Positions 27,053 through 36,400 are shown, numbered from the stretch's first letter. The stretch: 64,000 nucleotides of DNA from Methyloprofundus sp. (GCA_016592635.1 AP023240.1:3079630-3143629), one strand, 5' to 3'. Notes: generated by a model not told the origin, from the sequence alone. Made by a program: numbers and translations.

Positions 27053-27184
27053 CTATTTTACCTCTAAGTGTTCACCATCAGTCAAATTTGCTTGTGTTTT
27101 TCGCATAGATTCTCCTTTTAAATTGATACGATGTGCGTTATGCATTAGCCGGTCTAAAATTCGTGTCAAACCCCACTGATAGTT
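27053..27184 (-). pseudogene. Relic of an IS21-type istB gene (C-terminus)
   Basis: Translation of the minus strand ending at the TAG at 27053-27055 gives RILDRLMHNAHRINLKGES followed by MRK, which matches the typical C-terminal end of IstB, the ATPase helper of IS21 transposases. No upstream part of istB or istA is present. It abuts a kinase relic. Confidence 0.6.
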
Positions 27185-27194
27185 ATTTGCATCA

Positions 27195-27387
27195 CTATTC
27201 AGCCTTTGCTTCTACCGTGGTTTGACCATCGCGCACAGCAATATCTTGCGGCAGGTATTCTTTAATTGCCACACATTTTTTCAGCTTTATAGGTTATGCC
27301 AAACCCACCGTGCCCTAAAATAGACTTGGTGGTATATTTTTGCAATTGATGCCCCAGTGGCAAGGCGTTTTTATATGTGATAGCCAT
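27195..27387 (-). pseudogene. Relic of a Ser/Thr protein kinase N-terminus
   Basis: From an ATG at 27387 the frame reads LPLGHQLQKYTTKSILGHGGFGITY, the glycine-rich loop of a Hanks-type kinase, and after a frame change VAIKEYLPQDIAVRDGQ, the strand with the ATP-binding lysine. The rest of the kinase is missing; a stop follows at 27195-27197 and then the istB relic. The gene is read in the same direction as the sigma/anti-sigma pair upstream and the envelope operon downstream, so a kinase may once have belonged to this locus. Confidence 0.7.
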
Positions 27388-27695
27388 TCATTTCTCTTGT
27401 ATTTTAGTTTTTTCGCTTTGCTCTCAATCCAGCTTAAACTATTATTTTATCACACCGTTAATTTGTAATGCCTGCGATCAAAAACAAGACTCCAAGTGTT
27501 CAGGCTATTTTCCACATATAATAATCTGAAATACCTACCCAAAATAATAAACGCAGGCCGCTCAAAGCAAGAAACTCAAACTCATTCAAAAAATTTGGCT
27601 ATGTATGCATTAAGTGTTGGTAATATCATAAGTGATTGTTTTCCTTGCTTACATAAAAATATACATATCAGGTATATAAAGGCACCAACATCTAA
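27388..27695. other. Intergenic stretch without recognised gene
   Basis: About 300 AT-rich bases between the kinase relic and the IS630 element. I see no convincing coding region. The stretch 27588-27611 (core GGCTATGTATGC) is repeated in inverted orientation at 28851-28876, on the other side of the IS630 element. Confidence 0.5.
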
Positions 27696-28849
27696 TACCA
27701 ATCACAATAAATTCTCATACTAATATAGCCTATTTTCTGGTGCATAATGATTGAATATTACGGGGGCACATAACAAAATCATTCCATGCCTCACAGCAGG
27801 CTTCAACAATATGCTCATAATCTTTAAAGCATCGATTTGCCAGGCTCCGTTGTCGTAATTGTTGCCAAATTTGCTCGACTGGATTAAGCTCCCGCGAATA
27901 AGGAGGAAGTGGCATAATCGATATATTTTCAGGGACTGCAAGTTTTCCTGTTAAATGCCATGCCGCTTTATCAACAACCAATACGGCATGCTTACCCAGA
28001 GTGACTGACTCTGAAATCACATCAAGGTGATGTTGCATGCCCTCCGTATTGGCTTTTGGCATAACGATGCCGGCTGCTTTACCATTAGCCGGACAGACTG
28101 CACCGAATAGATAAGCAGCATTAAACTGTTGTTGTCGAATGACCCGAGGGCGCGTCTTTATTCGCCCAAATTCGAGTCACGGTTCCTCGCTGCCCTACCC
28201 GCGCTTCATCTTGAAACCAAACTTCAACATCTTTTATTTCAATCGTGTCCGGCGTTACGTTTCCGACTATTTGACTGAAGTTTTTTTAAAATCATCCTGT
28301 ATCACCTGATCTTGTTTTGGGTGTTTTGAACGAGATGTTACCCAAACAATATTTAACCGAGCCAATAGATTATAAACGCTATTTAGGCAGCACTTTACTT
28401 GAAACTGCTCGTCCAATAATTGCCGTATGTCATGGCCTGTTATTCGCCCTCCGACTCTTTCTTCCTGAAGAGTGATCACAGCTTTTTTAAATTTTGCTTC
28501 TTGATCTGCGGGTAATTTTCGTGTGGCTCCACTTCGGGAGGATTCTCTGAGTCCATCCAGGCCCAATGCATTAAATCTCGCTAACCAACCTTTAACGGTT
28601 GCCTCATGAACGCATAAAAAAGAGGCAACTTCCGCATAGGATCGGTCTTGTTGGAGATGAAACATACCAAGCCACCGGATACGTGTCCGTGAATGCCGTT
28701 CTATTCTGGCAAGCTCACTAAAATCATGATCTTGCAATTCTTTAGGTAATTGTCTTGGACGTGCTATTGTTCCGATCCATGTTAAATTAAATGATTTGTT
28801 AATTATACTCTGACTACTACATTAAATTATAAATATACTGGGATTGGTA
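27696..28849 (-). mobile_element. IS630-family element, inactive
   Basis: The ends share TACCAATCnCAnTA in inverted orientation (27696 and 28849). The transposase inside is interrupted. The element lies between the kinase relic and the anti-sigma-like gene, all on the minus strand. Confidence 0.75.
27730..28737 (-). pseudogene. IS630-family transposase, frameshifted
   Basis: The N-terminal piece (28737-28267, 156 residues) has the helix-turn-helix region (SYAEVASFLCVHEATVKGWL, then GLDGLRESSRSG) and the C-terminal piece (28062-27730, 110 residues) has the end of the DDE core (VLVVDKAAWH, LPPYSRELNPVEQIWQQL). The middle (28063-28266) still encodes similarity (WFQDEARVGQRG, the first catalytic region) but the frame shifts at least twice. 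The protein cannot be made intact. Confidence 0.88.
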
Positions 28850-28875
28850 TAACGCATACATAGCCAAAAATTTTT

Positions 28876-29904
28876 TTAATCATCAATACTGCTAATAAAA
28901 TGCTTAATTTGCAAACAAAAAATTTCGCTATTAGTAGAGCTCTGCCAGTCACTTAACTGTTCAGTTAACGGCGATAAACTCACATACACAGAAAATATTA
29001 TATTAAAATCACTTAATGGCTCTTCATAACTTAAAAGGCTCATTGTAGAATCAGATAGTGAGCATTGTAGCTGCACTGATGCTAGCCAACGACCAAAAAC
29101 ATATAATAAAGCGTATTGTCGTCTGCAATCATCTGCGCTTAATGTGTCAGGGCAGCGGGGAAAGCTGCGAGGATATGTCGTCATTACTCGAGCCCACTCA
29201 CTACTACTTTTTGCCTCCCCCTCTGCTTCTTGTAACTCCAACAGACCATCACGCACACCTTTCAAAATGATGGGTTTAATCTGATCATATTCGCTTACAG
29301 ACTGCTCAGCAGAACTATAGAGTTTTGCATCCGGACTAAAAGGAGAGGAATCAGCCGAATCATAAATACGTTCACTCGGGCCAAAAGAAGAAGGAGGGTC
29401 AGGTAGTTTATAATGATCATTGCGCTTGACAGCTTTAGGCATTGACGACACTAACATTTCATTTGAAGTACTGTTTAATTGTTTATTTATATCGACCTTA
29501 ACAACATCAGGCTCAGCTTGCATGAAGGTCTTCAAACCGACCACTGCCATAAAAATAATTGCTGTCGCAGCGACAAAACCTTTCCCTAACAGGACATAAT
29601 GAACTTTGGAAAACCAATCAAGCACTTTCTTCAGTCCATTTGCTTGATCCTTAACCTCACGTTTTTCATTGGCTAGCATTCGCTCACTTTCCAGCAGGTC
29701 AACCCATGCTTGATAACAGTCTGAATCCTTGGCCACAAAGGACTTTACTTCTTTCGCTCGTTTTTTTTTCAGCTTACCACGCCGCCATAAGTCAATTTCC
29801 AATAGTGTGGGTTTAACACCTATGGGTTGCTTTGTATCTAACATCAGGGCTAATACAGCTAAATTTTTTTTGGTCTTGTCGGTTAATAGCTTTTTTTTAC
29901 GCAT
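28876..29904 (-). CDS. Membrane protein, probable anti-sigma partner
   Basis: The 342-residue product has a basic N-terminal ~105-residue cytoplasmic domain, one membrane helix at about 112-134 (AATAIIFMAVVGLKTFM) and a ~200-residue periplasmic part with several cysteines. It directly follows an ECF-like sigma-factor gene (86 bases apart). The N-terminal region (LWRRGKLKKKRAKEVKSFVAKDSDCYQAWVDLLESE) resembles the short helical sigma-binding domains of single-pass anti-sigma factors. Assignment is by topology, position and this weak resemblance. If correct, an envelope signal would release the sigma factor. Its stop lies 26 bases before the end of the IS630 element, so downstream genes are cut off from this transcript by insertions. 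Confidence 0.6.
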   Translation of the reverse strand: MRKKKLLTDKTKKNLAVLALMLDTKQPIGVKPTLLEIDLWRRGKLKKKRAKEVKSFVAKDSDCYQAWVDLLESERMLANEKREVKDQANGLKKVLDWFSKVHYVLLGKGFVAATAIIFMAVVGLKTFMQAEPDVVKVDINKQLNSTSNEMLVSSMPKAVKRNDHYKLPDPPSSFGPSERIYDSADSSPFSPDAKLYSSAEQSVSEYDQIKPIILKGVRDGLLELQEAEGEAKSSSEWARVMTTYPRSFPRCPDTLSADDCRRQYALLYVFGRWLASVQLQCSLSDSTMSLLSYEEPLSDFNIIFSVYVSLSPLTEQLSDWQSSTNSEIFCLQIKHFISSIDD

Positions 29905-29989
29905 GATTGAGAGCCATAAAAGTAGAATTGCCTATATTATCGGGCAGCCATCGCTAGTTAAAAAGTTTTGCATATGTTCGCCATTCTGT

Positions 29990-30832
29990 TTATTCGTATT
30001 CTTTGCTTGTCATCACCAAACTCAAATCAACAGCATGCTTTTGTAGGGTGTCGTGTATTTTTGCTAATACCCGTTTTAATTGATAACGAATTTTATGCGC
30101 CGATTGGTTTAAGGAGCGTGCAACATCTGTAACTTTATAGCCTTCAACATAAATCAAAACCAGTACTAACCTGTCATCATCACTTAATACATCGTCAAGT
30201 GCAGCACCCAATGCTTGCCATTGCTTTATGATGTGTTCAGATAATGCATGCAATCCCATATCAGCTTCATCACTACCTAATATAATGTCCAACAACAATT
30301 TTAATTCATTGTCCTGCAAATTATTTTCCAGATTATAGCGACTATCTTCAGAATCATAGATTTCTGCAAAAGACTGTTCACGCGCACCTATATTCGAGCA
30401 ATACTCTTTTGCTTTTAACTGTATCACAATTGACTCAATATGATTGGGAGTTAATATTTCAGGATGCTCGGCAATTGCCTGAGAGCCGAGTTGTTCGGCA
30501 ATAATACTCGCCGAAGCTTGAGTATCATGGCAAAGCAATTTAGCAATACGTTCCCATACAATACCTAAGCGCTTAACCCATTGAAAAGGTCGGCAGCGAC
30601 CAAAATGCTCTCGGTAATCATCTAATAATAAATGTTTGAATATTGTGAATACGTAAGGTGCCTCAACTTCTTCTTGACTTTCTTTTGTTAATTGTAAGTA
30701 GAGACTTTTCCACGCATTTTGAAAAGCATCATCAACTAACTGGGGATGCTTTTCAAATACCTTACTAGTTTGTATATGAAAGCGTGTTTTCCACTGAGGA
30801 GTGAAATACTGGTCATACCAAGCCATAAACAT
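29990..30832 (-). CDS. ECF-like RNA polymerase sigma factor with long linker
   Basis: The 280-residue protein has a sigma-2-like N-terminal region (residues ~25-90: DDAFQNAWKSLYLQL, VFTIFKHLLLDDYRE) and a sigma-4-like C-terminal helix-turn-helix region (about 215-265: LSDDDRLVLVLIYVEGYKVT, then DVARSL…IRYQLKRVLAKI). Between them is a ~110-residue linker, longer than in typical ECF factors of ~190 residues. It would direct RNA polymerase to a special promoter set. A single-pass membrane protein encoded downstream is the probable anti-sigma factor. A palindrome at 30857-30874, 25 bases before the start codon, may be an operator. Confidence 0.78.
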   Translation of the reverse strand: MFMAWYDQYFTPQWKTRFHIQTSKVFEKHPQLVDDAFQNAWKSLYLQLTKESQEEVEAPYVFTIFKHLLLDDYREHFGRCRPFQWVKRLGIVWERIAKLLCHDTQASASIIAEQLGSQAIAEHPEILTPNHIESIVIQLKAKEYCSNIGAREQSFAEIYDSEDSRYNLENNLQDNELKLLLDIILGSDEADMGLHALSEHIIKQWQALGAALDDVLSDDDRLVLVLIYVEGYKVTDVARSLNQSAHKIRYQLKRVLAKIHDTLQKHAVDLSLVMTSKEYE

Positions 30833-31222
30833 CCTTTATAAATTAAATTTATCATTCGAATAATATCCTATTCGTATTGTGTTTTATAGTTTTTCACTGC
30901 CTTAATTATGGCTGCCTATGAAACATTCCCCCTCATTTATACCCAAGGTGTTAACCCTAAAAAATATAATCCTATACTCTGCCAGCTGTTAACTGAGTTC
31001 TTCTCACCCCATGTAACAAACTGGTTTATATTCAATTCATCAAAAATATCCTAGAAATCATAATCATCTTTATTACTTTTAAGTTCCCTGTCCGTCAGTA
31101 TTTGTAAGCACCAAAAAAATTAAGACCAATATTGAGGAGCAAGAACTATCACTTTGCAACGAGCCATTAGAGGCTATTCCAAATAGCATTACCATTACAC
31201 CAAACTAATCAGGATAACAAAA
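30833..31222. other. Divergent intergenic region between sigma-factor gene and dsbA-like gene
   Basis: These 390 bases separate the sigma-factor gene (minus) from the DsbA-like gene (plus) and must hold both promoters. Apart from the palindrome at 30857-30874 I see no clear gene or RNA. Confidence 0.5.
30857..30874. promoter_or_regulatory. Palindrome upstream of sigma-factor gene
   Basis: CGAATA-6 bases-TATTCG is a perfect 6+6 inverted repeat about 25 bases upstream of the sigma-factor start codon. The size and position would fit a repressor or autoregulatory site. No family of regulator is indicated by the sequence itself. Confidence 0.3.
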
Positions 31223-32221
31223 ATGAAATCCACCATTAATAACATCATATTTTCTCTCGCGTGTCTTATTGCAGCGCATAACGTCGCCTATGCAGAAGCC
31301 GATAAAATTATTGCACAAGCGGGCAATGCCAGACTGACACAATCCGAGCTTGACATCATGATCGCAGATGATTTATTTGTTTATGAATTAGGGCTTTACG
31401 AAATTCGTATGGAGGCCATTAAAGCCTGGCAAAAAAAACAAATCATCTTACAAGAAAAAAACAACCATGGCATAAACCCCTTTGCATTACGCCAAAAGCA
31501 ATTAGAAAACCAATATCCGGCTGTCAAATTAGCACAACTACAAAAGCTTGCACCTTTGCTTAATGCAGAAGACCTCATTGAATTGCATGAATATCTTGTG
31601 AATCTACAGCAACTTAAAGTACTTGATTTAAGTGCCAATGCAGCTGAAAAAATAATGGCGAGTTATCCGCTAAAAAATACATTAACAAAACCCAAAATGT
31701 CGGATTTTTTGTACCAACATATTTCAGGTTCTATGGCACTGCATCGCGGCAAAAAAGAGGCTCCTATTCAATTAGTTGTTTTTTCTGATTTTGACTGCTT
31801 TTACTGCGCCAAATTTGCTGAAATGATCGCCCAATTAGAACAGCGTTATCAAGCTAAACTTAATATTGTTTTTCGACACACCATAATGGATGGTGATACC
31901 TATGCAGCATCAGCAGCGGCTGAATGCGCCCATGAACAAGAGCAATTTTGGGCATATCACGATGCCTTATTTGCAACCCAAGATCAGTTCACCAATGAAA
32001 CTTTCATAAGCTTAGCAAACCAAGTCGGCTTAAACAAAACTGCTTTTAAACTATGCCTGCAACAAGACAAATATCGAACACGCATTCAAGCCGATGCAAA
32101 TGTTGCCGATCAGTTAAAAATCTATGGCACCCCTACTATTTTTATTAACGGCATTAGATTTGATGGCCTCCCTGAACTTGACGAGGTCACTCAGGTGATC
32201 GATGCCGAGCTTTCCAGTTAA
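31223..32221 (+). CDS. Periplasmic DsbA-family oxidoreductase with SurA-like N-terminal part
   Basis: The 332-residue protein has a Sec signal peptide (cleavage near AYAEA, residue ~25). Residues ~27-80 (IIAQAGNARLTQSELD) resemble the N-terminal helical part of PpiC/SurA chaperones. The C-terminal ~165 residues are a DsbA/DsbG-type thioredoxin fold with the redox motif CFYC (Cys192, Cys195), a helical insertion and the cis-proline motif GTPTIF. It probably oxidises or isomerises disulfides in exported proteins; the Cys-rich exported proteins of the envelope locus would be plausible clients, but this is inference. An AGGA ribosome binding site precedes the ATG. Confidence 0.88.
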   Translation: MKSTINNIIFSLACLIAAHNVAYAEADKIIAQAGNARLTQSELDIMIADDLFVYELGLYEIRMEAIKAWQKKQIILQEKNNHGINPFALRQKQLENQYPAVKLAQLQKLAPLLNAEDLIELHEYLVNLQQLKVLDLSANAAEKIMASYPLKNTLTKPKMSDFLYQHISGSMALHRGKKEAPIQLVVFSDFDCFYCAKFAEMIAQLEQRYQAKLNIVFRHTIMDGDTYAASAAAECAHEQEQFWAYHDALFATQDQFTNETFISLANQVGLNKTAFKLCLQQDKYRTRIQADANVADQLKIYGTPTIFINGIRFDGLPELDEVTQVIDAELSS

Positions 32222-32355
32222 CACAGTCAAACCGACAAGTATTTGCAACCATAAGCCCGAAGGGGAAACACTTATTCATAAGCAATTTATTTAAAACTCA
32301 CCAATACGCTATCGCGTAGTAACCTTAAAAACTCAATTAAGCAGGAAGTAATATT

Positions 32356-33069
32356 ATGTGTGTAGAAAAATTCGTTCAACCTTATATTAAGGCGTTCATT
32401 GAACCGTCTGAAGAAGCACAAACAGCGGCAGAAATACCAAACTCAAGTGCTCTTATACCACCAGAATTAGACAACTTTACAAATGAAGTCACCTTATATG
32501 GCTGTGGATCAAGCGATGTACGCAAAAGATATACCTGTGAATTAGAGCAGCCCGAATTGCAAGCGGCTGCTTTTATAGTGCAATATGAATTAAATAAGGA
32601 TGATACAAACCTAGATTTACAAACCTTTACCCAGCAACAACTGAGCACCTTGGCAATAAACGCACAGATTCATCAATTATGTGCAAAGGAAGAAATGCTG
32701 GCATTTGCTATCTTTTTACATATGACCAAACAAGATGATGATTTTAGTTATCATAGCAAACTGGCAAGTATCATCTTGCAATTAAGTACCCACAACTTCA
32801 CTTTCGAAAACGAATGGTCACGATTATGGGTAACATTGTTTCAAATTGGTGACGATCAACTAGAGCTAAATGCCTGGATTGATCACCTGCACAACATGAT
32901 AGAATATACCAATAACCATGGGGTCAGCACTAGAAGTGCATACCTCGCTTTAGAACAATTACAACTGGAAAACACAAAAGAAAGATTTGGCGAAACAAGT
33001 GAAGAATATGTTTCCATGCGGCACAACTTTAACAAGATTAAACTTGAAAACTGCTTTTTTCCTATCTAA
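32356..33069 (+). CDS. Unknown 237-residue protein
   Basis: An acidic, mostly helical cytoplasmic protein with no signal peptide, membrane helix or recognised motif. The central part (about 80-200) looks like helical repeats. A ribosome binding site (AGGAAG) lies ahead of the ATG. It follows the DsbA-like gene by 134 bases in the same direction and may be co-transcribed. No family was recognised. Confidence 0.65.
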   Translation: MCVEKFVQPYIKAFIEPSEEAQTAAEIPNSSALIPPELDNFTNEVTLYGCGSSDVRKRYTCELEQPELQAAAFIVQYELNKDDTNLDLQTFTQQQLSTLAINAQIHQLCAKEEMLAFAIFLHMTKQDDDFSYHSKLASIILQLSTHNFTFENEWSRLWVTLFQIGDDQLELNAWIDHLHNMIEYTNNHGVSTRSAYLALEQLQLENTKERFGETSEEYVSMRHNFNKIKLENCFFPI

Positions 33070-33075
33070 ACCCTT

Positions 33076-33106
33076 GGCTAGGTAGAAAAATTCTATCTGG
33101 TCTAGC
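33076..33106 (+). terminator. Possible weak terminator hairpin
   Basis: GGCTAG at 33076 pairs with CTAGCC at 33101-33106 around an imperfect inner stem, 7 bases after the stop of the 237-residue gene. Only a short T run follows, so termination would be weak. Confidence 0.3.
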
Positions 33107-33139
33107 CTAGGTTTAATCCCGTCAATGAGGCTAATATAA

Positions 33140-33301
33140 ATGACAACCCGACTGCTTAAATATTTTGAGGGCAAGTTTCGAGATGACGTAATAAGCTGCT
33201 GCTTTTATGAAGTCAATGGAGGACCGGCCATCTCCAGAAAAGATTGCCAAGAGTTAATCAGGCTGGCGAATCATTCTGAATTGTTTGCAGTGAGTTATTG
33301 A
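33140..33301 (+). CDS. Small 53-residue protein, unknown
   Basis: An open frame starting MTTRLLKYFEGKF has a GAGG ribosome binding site 9 bases upstream of its ATG and ends FAVSY. It contains three cysteines (ISCC, KDC). No family was recognised. It lies in the same direction as the two genes upstream. It could also be the start of a gene whose remainder was lost to the IS3 insertion region downstream; evidence is limited to the start context. Confidence 0.4.
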   Translation: MTTRLLKYFEGKFRDDVISCCFYEVNGGPAISRKDCQELIRLANHSELFAVSY

Positions 33302-33555
33302 TTAATTGTATTAATCGACCAACTTGTCAGCAATTCTCAATTTAGGATTAAGTGGTAAAATTGATAAAAATTACCACCTTAAAATGAACTGATAAGTGAC
33401 AACAACAGACATTTCAACATTCACGCAAAAAAATTTAATTGATCAGATCAAACAAACTTTTACAACTTTCCCGGATGCGCGGAGTGGTGATTGTAATGGT
33501 TTAATAAAGCAGGATACATCTAGAGGCTGATTTTATAATGTCATTAGAGGTGAAT

Positions 33556-34216
33556 ATGAGTAATGAAAACAAACAGCCAAAACCTAAATACACACTAGAG
33601 TTTAAACAGGATGCGGCAAAATTAGTACTTAAAAATGGCTATACACGACAACGAGCCGCAGATCATTTAGGGGTTTCATTAAGCGCCATTAGTCGCTGGG
33701 TTAAGGCTGAGAAAGGCCCCGAAGAGAAAGCGATTAAAAATCATTCCGTATTAAATCTAAGTGCACATGATGAGTTAATACACTTACGCAAGGAAAACGA
33801 ACAATTGCGTATGGAGCGTGAGATATTAAAAAAAGGCCGCAGTCTTCTTTGCGAAAGAAGCCGAATAAGATATGCCTTTATTCGTGAGCAACAGAAGACA
33901 TACCCTGTGACCACTTTATGTCGTGTTATGAAGGTCAGTACCAGTGCTTATTATGCTTGGGCCAACAATCCTGACAGGCAGAATAAAACAAAAGAAGAAG
34001 CTGAGCTCAAAGAAAAAATTAAGCAGATTTTTTATGACAATAAACAAGTGTATGGAAGTCGTCGCATGTCAGATGCACTTAATAAAATAGGCCTTAAGGC
34101 AGGTCGATATAAAGTAGTGCGCTTGATGGCAGAGCTCGGGTTAAAAGTGCGTTACCCAAAGAAATTTAAAGTGACGACTGACAGCGATCACAATGATGCG
34201 ATCTCCCCCAACAAGC
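33556..34216 (+). pseudogene. IS3-family transposase, OrfA fused to start of OrfB
   Basis: OrfA (from ATG 33556, ribosome binding site GAGGTG) has the usual helix-turn-helix (YTRQRAADHLGVSLSAISRW) and leucine-zipper region (LRKENEQLRMEREILKK). In IS3 elements OrfA normally ends after ILKKAAVFFAKEAE by a -1 slip signal; here one extra G after the A run (AAAAAAAGG near 33833) puts OrfA and OrfB in one frame without slippage. OrfB then runs to NDAISPNKL and stops matching at about 34216. The next ~75 bases encode unrelated residues up to the intron. Confidence 0.85.
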
Positions 34217-34834
34217 TTGAGCATGTTTGGAATGCATTTGTTTCGATCGCAGAAGCAATTAAACAAATGACCACTTTCTACTATGAGAGAGTGTGAGCCG
34301 AAGCGGCGGTGATCTTCTGTACACTAGAGGAGTGACGTAGCCCGTGGGGAACGGGATGTGAGGCGAAACCGTTACGCCAAGATGCATCTCTAGGCTAAGT
34401 ATTGGAAGGCTGAGGAACACGAACCGATTAATCCGTATCTATGGGCTGAAATGTCGCCTCCACCTACACGGTTTAACAGGTGGAATACAAATAAGAAGAA
34501 TTGACAGGTAGCCTCTTCTTCTGCATTTTCTATTGTAAACGTAAGACAATAGAAATGAGCTTTGATCAGAGCGTAGTTAAATTAAAGCATTTGTATCAAC
34601 TTGCAGCACGCAAGGATAAAGACTGCGATCGGCAGCCTCCCCAATATGATTGAGTCCGTCATGTGGACTGGGGAAGGTCTATTTAGATGCTAAGGGAGTG
34701 TGACCCCGATGATGAATAGATTGGCGGAGTTTCCGTAGTAGTCTGAGATGGGGTGAAAACCCGTTACATGGCGAAGGGAAACAGTTTAAGAAATTTGCTT
34801 GGCAAATTATCTGACCATAGTGAGGTGAAGACCT

Positions 34835-36361
34835 TTGATAATCAGTGAAATGCAAAACAAACTTGCAGTGTGGGCTGAAGCCGATGATCAACGTAAATTT
34901 GATCGTTTGTTACGACTCATTACTAATCGGTCTTGGATGCTTGAAGCAGCTCGTATTACTTTAGCATCAAGCGGTGCTAAAACATCGGGCATTGATGGAG
35001 TCAACAAAGCCATGCTAGAAGGATACCTTGAACAACACCTGGAGCAGGTTCGGCTACAGTTGTTATCAGGAGAATATACCCCTTCACCAGCAAGGCGAGT
35101 TTATATTCCTAAAGCAAATGGTAAACAAAGGCCTTTAGGTATTCCGACATTGACTGACCGAATTGTACAGCGAGCCATGTTAATGGCTATGGAGCCTATA
35201 TGGGAAAGCGATTTTCATCGCTCATCCTATGGGTTCAGGCCGGAACGCAGTGTTCATCATGCCATTAGGACAGTGAAATTTCAGTTACAAGATAATACTT
35301 ACACGGCAGGCCGATGGATCATCGAAGGTGATCTAGCAAGCTACTTTGATACAGTACATCATAAATTGTTATTGAAATATGTACGGAAAAGAATCTGTGA
35401 TCAACGGTTTCTAACGCTGCTTTGGAAATTTATCAAAGCAGGTCATGTTGATCAAGGTCTATTTTGCGCGTCAAGTGAAGGTGTTCCGCAAGGGGGTGTG
35501 ATATCGCCATTGCTATCCAACATTATGCTCAACGAGTTTGATCAATGGCTGGAGGCAAAATACCTGAACAATAAAGCGAGGAAAGATCGATGGTACTGGA
35601 ATCACAGTATTGAGATTAAGAGACCTATTGCGATTTTAGAAAGCAGGCAATGGCGGCCAGCTATTAGCTATTGTCGTTACGCAGATGATTTTGTTGTTAT
35701 TGTTAAAGGGAGCAAAGCGCAAGCCGAAGCCATTCGTGAAGAATGCCGAAGCTTTTTGGAAGATGGACTGAAATTAACATTAAATATGGATAAAACTCAT
35801 GTCACTCATGTTGACGACGGCTTCGTTTTTCTTGGGCATAGGATCATTCGTAAACGAGGTGGGCGTGGTAATAAGCGGATAGTAACAACGATACCTAAGG
35901 ATAAATTCAAAAACTTCGCAGCAAAATTAGTGAATGAATTGTCCAGTAATTATAGTGAGAACAAGATAGACCTGATAGTTCGCATAAACCGAAAGTTAAC
36001 GGGGTGGGCAAACTTCTATCAATTTACCGACTATACAGCGGTCATGTTTGGAAAACTAGATCAGATATTGTTCTGGAAAATCGGGCATTGGCTAGCCAAG
36101 AAATATCGTACTTCAATCAAATCTCTGATGAGGCAATGGTTTCGGCGACCCGATAAAAGTAAAGCGAAAACTTGGGTTTTGTATGGTCGTAATAGTAGAG
36201 GGAACCTAGACGGTGTAGCACTTAGACGATTGGTGACCAGTCGTAAAAGTCAATTTCGGTGGCGTAACCCAGAAACCAATCCGTATATTACACGGAATGA
36301 AGACAGGAATACCATCACCTCTCGCTATAAAGATGTTGCAATGGCTATGAGCCACTCTTAA
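34835..36361 (+). CDS. Group II intron reverse transcriptase/maturase
   Basis: The 508-residue protein has the reverse-transcriptase domain with the catalytic YADD box (CRYADDFVVIV) and other standard blocks (GIPTLTDRIVQRA, SYGFRPERSVHHA, EGDLASYFDTVHH, GVPQGGVISPLLSNI), followed by a maturase/domain X region (NRKLTGWANFYQF). No C-terminal HNH endonuclease motif is visible. It binds the intron RNA, helps splicing and copies the intron into new sites. The start is TTG at 34835 or ATG at 34850. Confidence 0.95.
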   Translation: MIISEMQNKLAVWAEADDQRKFDRLLRLITNRSWMLEAARITLASSGAKTSGIDGVNKAMLEGYLEQHLEQVRLQLLSGEYTPSPARRVYIPKANGKQRPLGIPTLTDRIVQRAMLMAMEPIWESDFHRSSYGFRPERSVHHAIRTVKFQLQDNTYTAGRWIIEGDLASYFDTVHHKLLLKYVRKRICDQRFLTLLWKFIKAGHVDQGLFCASSEGVPQGGVISPLLSNIMLNEFDQWLEAKYLNNKARKDRWYWNHSIEIKRPIAILESRQWRPAISYCRYADDFVVIVKGSKAQAEAIREECRSFLEDGLKLTLNMDKTHVTHVDDGFVFLGHRIIRKRGGRGNKRIVTTIPKDKFKNFAAKLVNELSSNYSENKIDLIVRINRKLTGWANFYQFTDYTAVMFGKLDQILFWKIGHWLAKKYRTSIKSLMRQWFRRPDKSKAKTWVLYGRNSRGNLDGVALRRLVTSRKSQFRWRNPETNPYITRNEDRNTITSRYKDVAMAMSHS

Positions 36362-36366
36362 ATGGA

Positions 36367-36400
36367 GAGCCGTATGCGTTGAAAGGCGCACGTATGGTTC
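36367..36400 (+). ncRNA. Group II intron domain V
   Basis: The 34-base hairpin GAGCCGTATGCG-TTGAAAGG-CGCACGTATGGTTC has the form of bacterial group II intron domain V, the catalytic RNA element, and lies just after the maturase gene as expected. Confidence 0.9.

Noticed and set aside
33396..33491. Short frame starting GTG just before IS3 copy 2
   Set aside because: It reads TFTTFPDARSGD and may be the start of a broken transposase or other gene, but it is only ~32 codons, has no recognised family and its continuation is not found beyond the IS.
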